A stretch of DNA of 16,234 nt from Hepatocystis sp. ex Piliocolobus tephrosceles (lineage: Eukaryota; Apicomplexa; Aconoidasida; Haemosporida; Plasmodiidae): the NCBI GenBank assembly GCA_902459845.2, contig CABPSV020000438.1, forward strand, positions 1 through 16,234. Reading direction: 5' to 3'. The first letter of the stretch is position 1. Each line of letters begins with the position of its first letter. The translations under genes were made by a program, and so were the position numbers. The notes below the pieces were generated by a model. That model was not told the origin of the DNA. It ran no database searches and saw only the letters and a program-made list of their open reading frames with translations. Of this stretch, positions 1-8,000 are shown piece by piece.

Positions 1-908
1 GTGTCTTTTTTTCTTTTTCTATTTTTCTCTTTTTTTTGTCAATTGGAAAAAAAAAAAATAAATAAATAAAAAAAAAAAAGAAAAAACAAATAAATAAAAA
101 AAAAAAATAAAAAAATTAAATAATATTTATATATAAATGCACATTTTGAGAATACAACGTAATATAAAAATTTTAATTAATATATATATATATATATATA
201 TAGGCTTTGCTTTCCTTTACATAATGTGCTAAGATGAACACATGAGTATAAAAAACGAGATATATAATAGGTTACTAAATAAGTAGGACTTAATTCTAAA
301 CGTGATTTATATGTGTATTTACATATAATTCTTTGCTACTATATTTTTAAAGTTTAACATTTTATATAAGTAGCCCATATAATAAAATATCAAAAGAAAA
401 ACATAATAAAAAAAATAATAAAATTTTTTTTGGTATTTGTGCAAGGTGTGTTTTTTTTTTTTTAAATATATTTGGTAGAATAAATTTTTTTTGTTTAAAA
501 AAGGAATATGTGATAAACAAATTAGGTTTTTTTTACGTAAAAAAGTGTGATATATATATATATATATACAATACATAAGCATGTGTATATAAATTGACTA
601 AAAAAAAAAAAAAAAATTATATATATAATAGTGTTACTACAATTATGAAGGTTTAGCAAATTTCTGTCAATATTTGTTATTTTTGGACATGTATAGTACG
701 ATTAAAAATACGATAAAAAGTTAAATAATTATACATGTTCAAGCATGTGTTTATGCATATATAAACAAAATATACACATAATTACTTATAAATGGACTTG
801 TAATATAAGAATTCGTTTTTATTGTGTACAAATTTATATGTATTATGTAGGTATGTACGTATGTACGTATGTACGTTAATACATGTATATATGTCCAACC
901 TGCATTGC
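1..908. other. AT-rich intergenic flank, 3' of the 909-3545 gene
   Basis: No gene is supported here. The stretch holds A-rich and T-rich runs (about 50-120 and 450-475), (TA)n tracts near 179-202 and 550-568, and a GTAT/GTAC tetranucleotide array at about 850-876. The only open frame of any length, minus strand 319-582, is a run of Tyr/Phe/Lys/Ile codons over T- and A-runs with no domain-like pattern. The part nearest 909 should be the 3' UTR of the minus-strand gene. A slightly less AT-rich patch at 203-245 is unexplained. Confidence 0.7.
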
Positions 909-3545
909 TTATAAAAATAATAAGTCATATAAAATGTTTTGAAATCGCTGAAGCTTTTTTGCATTATCTATCATTATTTCGTTTTTATCGAAGCAACTAT
1001 TATTTTTTTTATAATATTTTGACTTTTTTTTTTTTTCATTTACATTGATTATTATATTAATGTGATCATATATATTTTTTAATTTATTATAAAATTCTTT
1101 TTTATGTTTAACTGTAGATAATAAATTTTGAAAATGACAATGATCTATAGAACTAATAATATGAATAAATATAACAGGTGAATAATTAAAACAATTTAAT
1201 AAATATTCCAAAAAGTAAAACATATATTTTATATCTGTATAATAGGACTTGAGAATAAAGAAGTTATATAACTGTTGTTGTATTATATCTATTAAGTATT
1301 CATTTTTAATATTTAATTGTATTAAATATTTCAATATAAATACCTTTTCGTATATATCAGTTTCATTTAAATTACAAATAATATTAAAACTTAATTCTAC
1401 TAAAAAAAAACAAAAAAAATTATTTTTAAATTCGTTAAGTGGTTTGTGTTGGTTCAGAGATTCGCTTTTTGCGTTTTTATTGACGTCCCATCTGTTATTG
1501 TTTTGGTTTGTATCGGTTGTATCGGTTGTATCGGTTGTATCGGTTGTATCGGTTGTATCGGTTGTATCGGTTGCATCGGTTGTATTAGCTGCATTAGTGA
1601 CTGTATCAGATTTGTCAGTTACAGTATATGTGTTGGCCGCATTTTCTATATGAGATAAATACAGACCGTTCTGAATAAAGTCATATAAACTATAATCATT
1701 TAACGAATTTAAAAATTGTTGATAAGAATTATGTATTTTGTTTATATTTGTTAAATTATTTTCAAATATGTTTATCTGATAATTTAATATGTTTTTATTT
1801 GTTTTTAAATAATCGAATATACTTAAAAGGGTATAATTACTGTTATGACATTTGTTTTTTTCTTTTAAAATCAAGCTACATTTAATATATTTAAGTAAAT
1901 TATAATGTATTTTAACATTTTGATGATATCTTTTGTTACTACCATTATTATTACTTCTATAGTTACTATAGTTACTATAGCTACTATTGTTAATTGTAGT
2001 ACCATTAACAGTAGTGTCAATAGCAGTAATGTCAGTAGCAGTGGTGACGTCTGTTATATCACCACCAATTAAAGTCTTGAAAACTTCATAAAAAATAATA
2101 TTTATATAAAAAAGTAGTATATAATTTATGGTATGGTTAATACGGCTTATATTGTAAAAAAAATTGGTAAACGTGTCTATATACATTTGCTTATATTTAT
2201 ACGTTTCTTCTTCTATTGATGAATCATTTACAAGTTTACATAAAATAAAGTTTTCATTAATATATTCATTTGGTTTAAATATATTTTTTAATAAATTAAA
2301 ATGTAAAAGAATATATAAATCGTAAATAGATATATGTTTTGTTTGTTCTTGAATATAAGAATTAATTATAGTATCAGAATAAGTTTTGTTTTGTAACATA
2401 TATGAGTTATTAATGTTATTATTAAAAAAAAAAAGTTGATCGAATTGTATATTTATATTATATATAATTTTTAAAAAGTCCTTTTTTGTAATAATATTTT
2501 CTTCGTGTAAATAATTTAACAATGATAAATTTGTGTATATATTGTTTTGTAAATTACGATAAATATTATTGTAATTATTATATAAAATGTTTTTTATTTT
2601 TATATATGTTTTTTGGGAATCGTTTATTAGATTATCTGTTTTGTTAATATATAACAAATTTGTTATTTCACAAGTTTGATTATTTAGTATATTTTTAATT
2701 TCAGTTAAGTTATTTTTGTCGTTTATTTTTGCATTTTTTTGTAATAATTCGGTTGGAGTGGTATAGGTATCTTGGTTTAATGTAGTACAACGTTGATCAT
2801 GGTTAGGTGTGTTTCCAGTTAAACCATCGTTAGGTGGGTTATCGTCAACTAAACCATTGTTAGGAAGATTATCGGCATATGCATCATCAGTGATACTTTG
2901 TTTACTCAAAAAAGTTACATTCTCATTTTGATCAGATAATAAATTTGTTTGTATATCTTTTAAAAGTTTTTTTTGCCAGTTTACATTTTCATTAACATGT
3001 TGCAAATAATGATTTTTTTGTGAATTATACGTATTAATTTTTTTTTTATTATTTAATAAAATATTGGTATTATCTAATTGTATTTGTTTTGTTATTAGGA
3101 TTAAAATATATAAATGTTTACTATTTAAAAAACAAGAATGTTCAAAAAGATAGTCAGATATTGTTAATAATAATTTTGAATTTAGTAAATTATATTGAAA
3201 AGAAAAGATTAATGTTGATATGACTTCGTTTATATTAAAGTTATTTAAATTTAATAAAATTTTATTTTGGCACTCTTTTATTTTTATAATATTATTTTCA
3301 TCAGATCTATTTTTTATTGTTTTCATTAATATTTCAAAAGTATATTTTTTATTTCTATTTGTACTTTCATTTTTTTCATCATATACAGAATAAGGAGATA
3401 TATAACTAGTATTTTTGACAAAACGGGGAATACTTTCAATAGCATTAATGTTTTTTTTGCTTGTATACTTTACTGTACTTGTAATAGTGATAGCTCTTTT
3501 AGCTTGGAAGTACTTTAAAAAAAACAGTGTTTCTCTCTTTTTCAT
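909..3545 (-). CDS. Conserved-type Plasmodium protein of unknown function, possibly mitochondrial, helical and Asn-rich
   Basis: This is a single-exon open frame of 878 codons plus stop. I do not recognise the family. The start is taken at the ATG at 3545. The frame opens 27 codons further up (3626), but that extension runs over tatg/tacg microsatellite DNA that looks like 5' UTR. From 3545 the protein begins MKKRETLFFLKYFQAKRAIT, basic and hydroxyl-rich with few acids for about 45 residues, which is typical of a mitochondrial presequence. No signal peptide or PEXEL motif is seen. Most of the chain is short Leu/Ile/Tyr/Asn-rich helical stretches, for example around residues 115-160 and near residues 780-830. 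These resemble the helical-repeat parts of organellar RNA-binding proteins, but I see no RAP domain or clear repeat register. Low-complexity inserts include a Thr/Asp-Thr region coded at about 1935-2060 and a DTT array at 1515-1586. The C-terminus (QNILYDLLFL) ends in TAA. Organelle targeting is inference. Confidence 0.83.
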   Translation of the reverse strand: MKKRETLFFLKYFQAKRAITITSTVKYTSKKNINAIESIPRFVKNTSYISPYSVYDEKNESTNRNKKYTFEILMKTIKNRSDENNIIKIKECQNKILLNLNNFNINEVISTLIFSFQYNLLNSKLLLTISDYLFEHSCFLNSKHLYILILITKQIQLDNTNILLNNKKKINTYNSQKNHYLQHVNENVNWQKKLLKDIQTNLLSDQNENVTFLSKQSITDDAYADNLPNNGLVDDNPPNDGLTGNTPNHDQRCTTLNQDTYTTPTELLQKNAKINDKNNLTEIKNILNNQTCEITNLLYINKTDNLINDSQKTYIKIKNILYNNYNNIYRNLQNNIYTNLSLLNYLHEENIITKKDFLKIIYNINIQFDQLFFFNNNINNSYMLQNKTYSDTIINSYIQEQTKHISIYDLYILLHFNLLKNIFKPNEYINENFILCKLVNDSSIEEETYKYKQMYIDTFTNFFYNISRINHTINYILLFYINIIFYEVFKTLIGGDITDVTTATDITAIDTTVNGTTINNSSYSNYSNYRSNNNGSNKRYHQNVKIHYNLLKYIKCSLILKEKNKCHNSNYTLLSIFDYLKTNKNILNYQINIFENNLTNINKIHNSYQQFLNSLNDYSLYDFIQNGLYLSHIENAANTYTVTDKSDTVTNAANTTDATDTTDTTDTTDTTDTTDTTDTNQNNNRWDVNKNAKSESLNQHKPLNEFKNNFFCFFLVELSFNIICNLNETDIYEKVFILKYLIQLNIKNEYLIDIIQQQLYNFFILKSYYTDIKYMFYFLEYLLNCFNYSPVIFIHIISSIDHCHFQNLLSTVKHKKEFYNKLKNIYDHINIIINVNEKKKKSKYYKKNNSCFDKNEIMIDNAKKLQRFQNILYDLLFL
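1515..1586 (-). repeat. 9-bp tandem repeat coding (Asp-Thr-Thr)n
   Basis: There are eight consecutive 9-bp units, ggttgtatc on the plus strand. Six are perfect and the last two carry one change each. They encode D-T-T on the minus strand, around residues 653-677 of the 878-residue protein. The repeat is in frame and uninterrupted, so copy-number change would add or remove whole DTT triplets. It also opens long shadow frames on the plus strand (VVS..., CIG...), which are not genes. Confidence 0.95.
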
Positions 3546-3720
3546 TTCATTGTAGAGTATGGTTACGTAACGTGTATGTAGTTGGTTGGCATGGGTAGGC
3601 ATGTATGTATGTACATAGTATGTCATATATAAGTGAGCTTAAGCGTACATACATACATACATATATATATATATTGACTGCGTAGCTCTGCTTATGATGC
3701 TTTCATAGTGACTTCATAAC

Positions 3721-3770
3721 GATTTCGAACAATTTCGAACAATTTCGAACAATTTCGAACAATTTCGAAC
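3721..3770. repeat. 10-bp tandem repeat with TTCGAA core, upstream of the 909-3545 gene
   Basis: Five head-to-tail 10-bp units (aatttcgaac; the first begins with g) are followed by a partial sixth. Each carries the palindrome TTCGAA. The array lies about 175 bp upstream of the chosen ATG at 3545, in the promoter/5' UTR zone. A 10-bp period puts every TTCGAA on nearly the same face of the helix. A regulatory role is inference. Confidence 0.9.
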
Positions 3771-3882
3771 AATTTTATAGCAGTATGTACAACAGTTATG
3801 CATAATAAACGTAAATGTTTTTATATTATACAAATCTGTCCATCGTGATGTGAATAACAGCTCATACATTACATTACATTAC

Positions 3883-3919
<37 letters not shown>

Positions 3920-4198
3920 ATGTAAAAATTGTATAAATAAAAAGAGTTACGTAAGTCGAAAAATGTAAACACAGAAAACAAGGCGGAAAATGGAAAGGTA
4001 TAGAGGTAAAACGTGATTTCTTATATTGTTTCAAATTTTAATTTTTTTTTTGTGTTTAATCTTTCTTATATATATATATATTTTTTTTTAATAATGTTAC
4101 CATTGTTGATATCATTATTACTGTTGCTGCTATTGTCACTGTTATTTAAAAAAAATAAAAACAAGGCCGAGTTATTTACACTTCAAAAGTATGTAAAA

Positions 4199-4449
4199 TA
4201 AAAGTGAATAAATTAAAAAATAAAAGTGAATAAATTAAAAAATAAATGTGAGTAAATTAAAAAATAAAAGTGAATAAATTAAAAAATAAATGTGAGTAAA
4301 TTAAAAAATAAAAGTAGGTAAATTAAAAAATAAAAATAAGTAAATTAAAAAATAAGAGTGAATACATTAAAAAATAAGAATGGGTAAATTCCAAAAAAAA
4401 AAAAAAAAAAACGAGTAAATTAAAAAATAAAAGTGAATAAATTAAAAAA
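4199..4449. repeat. 22-bp tandem repeat block
   Basis: Eight contiguous 22-bp units run from 4199 to 4374 (consensus taaaagtgaataaattaaaa plus aa). A degenerate unit broken by an A-run follows (4375-4427), then one more good copy at 4428-4449. Units alternate between the AAAGTGAATA and AATGTGAGTA variants (units 2-5), which suggests duplication of 44-bp pairs. The block is non-coding and its function is unknown. Confidence 0.92.
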
Positions 4450-4724
4450 TATATGTAAACAGGAAAATTAAAAAAATTAAATAAAAAATATACATGTATG
4501 ATTGTATTATAGATACATTAAAAATGTTAGTATTTAATACATTGTTCCAACAACATAAGTTAAAAAAAAATAAATAAAGTATAATTCGTTTTTAAATAAT
4601 CATGAGGCATTATGTATGTATGTGACAATACAAAGGTTGAGCAAAAAAAAAAAAAAAGTTTAAAAAAAATTATTAAAGCCATCTCCTATTGCATAGAGTT
4701 CATTCAATGTGTTTAACCAGAATT

Positions 4725-4764
<40 letters not shown>

Positions 4765-4766
<2 letters not shown>

Positions 4767-4862
4767 TGATGACTAAAATGTGATGACTAAAATGTGATGA
4801 CTAAAATGTGATGACTAAAATATAAAAACTAAAATGTGATGGCTAAAATATAAAAACTAAAA
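4765..4862. repeat. 14-bp tandem repeat block next to an A36 tract
   Basis: Seven exact-length 14-bp units are present. Four are tgtgatgactaaaa; then two variants alternate, tataaaaactaaaa / tgtgatggctaaaa / tataaaaactaaaa. The block directly abuts a run of 36 A (4729-4764). On the minus strand each unit reads as a repeated TTTTAG-type trimer context. It lies about 150-240 bp beyond the stop of the large minus-strand gene, so it may be in its 3' UTR. Confidence 0.93.
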
Positions 4863-4918
4863 TGTTCGAACACATACAGAAACTGATAGCCAATCAATGG
4901 ATCATTTTGTACACGTAT

Positions 4919-4951
<33 letters not shown>

Positions 4952-5007
4952 AAACACATGTTATATATAATTTTTTTAGACTTTATTTAATTTCAATTTA
5001 TTCGATT

Positions 5008-8000
5008 TTATTCGATTATAGCTTTTATATTTGTTTTGTTTTTTACTTGTTCATCCGTGTGAGTTCGAATTAAATCATTTTTATAGTTCAATAAAAATGA
5101 AGATGCATAAATAGCAGTATTTTGATATAATATGGATCTGATATTATTATAAATATTTATTAATTGCGCTAGGTCGTTACTAATTTTGGCTAAAACGAGT
5201 TAAATAAATTAAGTAAATAAGTAGGTAATTAAATATATGTACAAATATGTGTATAAATATATGTATATATGTAGTACTAGTATAATGTGCAACAAAACGA
5301 AACAAACATATTGACAGTTCATTTATACAAAAAAAAAAAAATCATATACATTCTTTTACATGACAATTTGAACAATTGAGGTTATAAAACTTTTGTACCA
5401 TTTATATGTATACATATGTATATAAATATAAAAACAATGACATGTAAATGTATATATAAAATTATGCAAAAAATAACTTACTTAAGCTCGGAATTAAATT
5501 ATAATTAGCATAAAAGAAGTTGCAAATATCAAAATTTGTTAGTTCTCTATTAGATATATTATTAAATGAAACACGTATTGTTTTTTTGGTATTGGAATTG
5601 TTTATACCCCATAAGTATAAATTAATATATTTTCCATTATATTTTCTGTTTTTGTTTATATTATGATACGCTTTATGAATTGATGATTTATTATTTACAG
5701 CAAACGGTATGCTTGGGATTATTAATTTATGATTATTACTACTTGAACAATTTCTATTTTTTTTTCTTTTATTTATTTTTTTTATTATAAATGTTTTTTT
5801 ACTTTTTATTTTTTTTTTTTTAGTTAATTTTTTTTTCTTTTTAATTCGACTTAAGTTATGGCTAAGGTTTTGGTTTTGACTTAAGTTTTGGTTTTGACTT
5901 AAATTTTGGTTTTGACTTAAATTTTGGTTTTGGTTTTGATTTGGGTTTAAACTTAAGTTTTCGCTTTCGTTTTCGTTCCTATCTTTGTTTGCATTCATTT
6001 TTGATAAATTCATTTCCGTTTTTTCTATTTTACTGAGTTTTAAAAAATAATAATTGGCGTAAAAATATCCTATTAATGGAGATAATATAAAATCACTGTG
6101 TTCATAATTTTTTTTTTTTATAAATTTATATTTAGGATGTACTACTTTTATAATTAAATTTTTACATAGTTTTTGAAAATATATATGTATTACATAAGTA
6201 TATAATAATATATTTATATTTTTTTTGCAATAAATATATAACTGTTCTATCTTATTTTTTTTTTCATTATCTATTAATTTGTTCATTTTGTTTGTATTAT
6301 TATATATATTAGTTGGTTCTTTATTATTATGAGTGTTATTGTCACTACTATCACTATTAACACTAACAGCTGTAGTAGCATTACTAAGCATCTGTGTATT
6401 ATCACATACTTTTAAAGTGTTTTCTTCATTTAATTCATTATTAAAGTTGTTAATATGATATGTATGATCGTTTGAGAAATGTTTCGAATTATCATTTTTT
6501 ACATGTTCTAATATACTTTGTTTTTTTTTATAACTTTCCATTTTGTTATTACTGCTATTATTATTGCTATTGTTATTACTACTATTATTGCTATTGTTAT
6601 TACTACTATTAGTATTATTGTTATTACTACTATTAGTATTATTGTTATTACTACTATTATGGCTATTACTGTTATTAGTATTATGGCTATTACTACTATT
6701 AGTATTATGACTATTGTCATTTTTTAAAATCTCTTCTGTATTATCCAATATATTGATTTCACGATTTTTTACAACCTGGATGTTAGTTAACATATTTTCA
6801 CTACAAGTTGTTTCGTTTAATAAATCAGTATACCCGTTAGTACATCCAATCGTACAAGCGTCAAAAAGTGTGTCGGTATTTGTTTGGTTGATATAACCTG
6901 TATCGATAACTTTTTTTATATTTGTATCTGCATTTATATTTTTACTATCCCTTATAGATTCATTTTTGTTATTTAACTTATATTTAATGTCATGTATAAA
7001 TATATTATTTACATTAGTTGTATTATTTACATTAGTTGCATTATTTACATTTTGTTCGTTTAGTGTAGCAACTTTTTTATTTTTTTCTTCTATACGTTGC
7101 TTCTCATATATTTTGTTTTTTTCATTTTTACTACTTTCAACAATTTTAAAATAATTTGTAATTTTATTAAATATATTTGTTTTATTTTCAGTAGAATTAT
7201 TAAGTGACTTTTTTCTTTTTTCCTTTTCTTTTGTTTTGGTATGATTCTGTGTTGTCAACATTTTAAAAAAAGCGTTATTATTGTTCCGATCCTTATTTCT
7301 TAGATTACCATCCATTTTGTCACAGCTTGGGAGACACGTATTATCACTGGTTTGATCATGTACAGCTTGATTATTTAACACAACTTTCATATCCTCCGCA
7401 TTACAAATACTACCTTTCCCTTTTTCTTCTTTTTTTTCTTCTTTTTTTATTAACTCCTTTCTATTTTTATCATTTAAAAATAAAATTTGTACATCTGTTG
7501 ATTGTTTTTCAGTATTTTCTTTTTGTTTATCTAATATATTGATATGTATTGTTTCGTTTAATTTCTGTTTTTTTGTATTATCTTGGTTTTGATTTTGGTT
7601 TTGGTTTTGGTTTTGGTTTTGGTTTTGGTTTTGGTTTTGGTTTGGGTTTTGGTTTTGATTATTTTTTCTTTTTTTCATGTCATTATTTTGAACTATACCC
7701 ATTTCGATATATTCATTAATGTTTATAATTTCTTGTATATTTTTTTTTTCAAAATTTTTTTGTAAATAATTTTTTATAGTTACTTGTTCATTTTTATTCG
7801 AAACGTTGATCAAAATCGATTTTTCTTTATTAATTATGTTTTTATTGTTTTCGTAATTAGTGTCCAGTTGTGTATTTATATGTTCTGTTGTTTTTGTTAT
7901 ATTTTCTGAAGCTATTTTTTGAAGTATATCTTTGTTCGATTTATCAATTACGTTAAGTATGTTTAAAATATCGTTTATATCAACATCTATATTTAAACAT

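Larger units (their letters stand above)
3546..5007. other. Intergenic region between the two minus-strand genes (promoter and 3' UTR, repeat blocks)
   Basis: This gap contains the 5' flank of the 909-3545 gene and the 3' flank of the 5008-10324 gene. Contents seen: a 10-bp repeat (3721-3770), ACATT triplets (about 3865-3880), a T28 run (3888-3915), a 22-bp repeat (4199-4449), an A36 run (4729-4764), a 14-bp repeat (4765-4862) and a (TA)n tract (4927-4950). Between them are islands of visibly higher G+C at 3673-3725, 3970-4000, 4095-4190, 4512-4560, 4678-4727 and 4866-4915. Several are bounded by GT-AG-like signals and could belong to a small plus-strand spliced transcript (see the finding). 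No protein family is recognised there. Confidence 0.7.

Noticed and set aside
319..582. 87-residue minus-strand frame
   Set aside because: It is composed of codons forced by homopolymers and (TA)n; it looks like chance in AT-rich DNA.
851..876. GTAC-containing tetranucleotide array as an AP2-type binding site
   Set aside because: It lies 3' of a gene and is part of a simple microsatellite; GTAC is too short to support a call.
3546..3626. Upstream in-frame ATG at 3626 for the 909-3545 gene
   Set aside because: The extra 27 residues come from tatg/tacg microsatellite DNA, and starting at 3545 gives a natural presequence-like N-terminus.
4199..4862. CRISPR-like repeat arrays
   Set aside because: The repeats are head to tail without unique spacers, in a eukaryotic genome; they are minisatellites.
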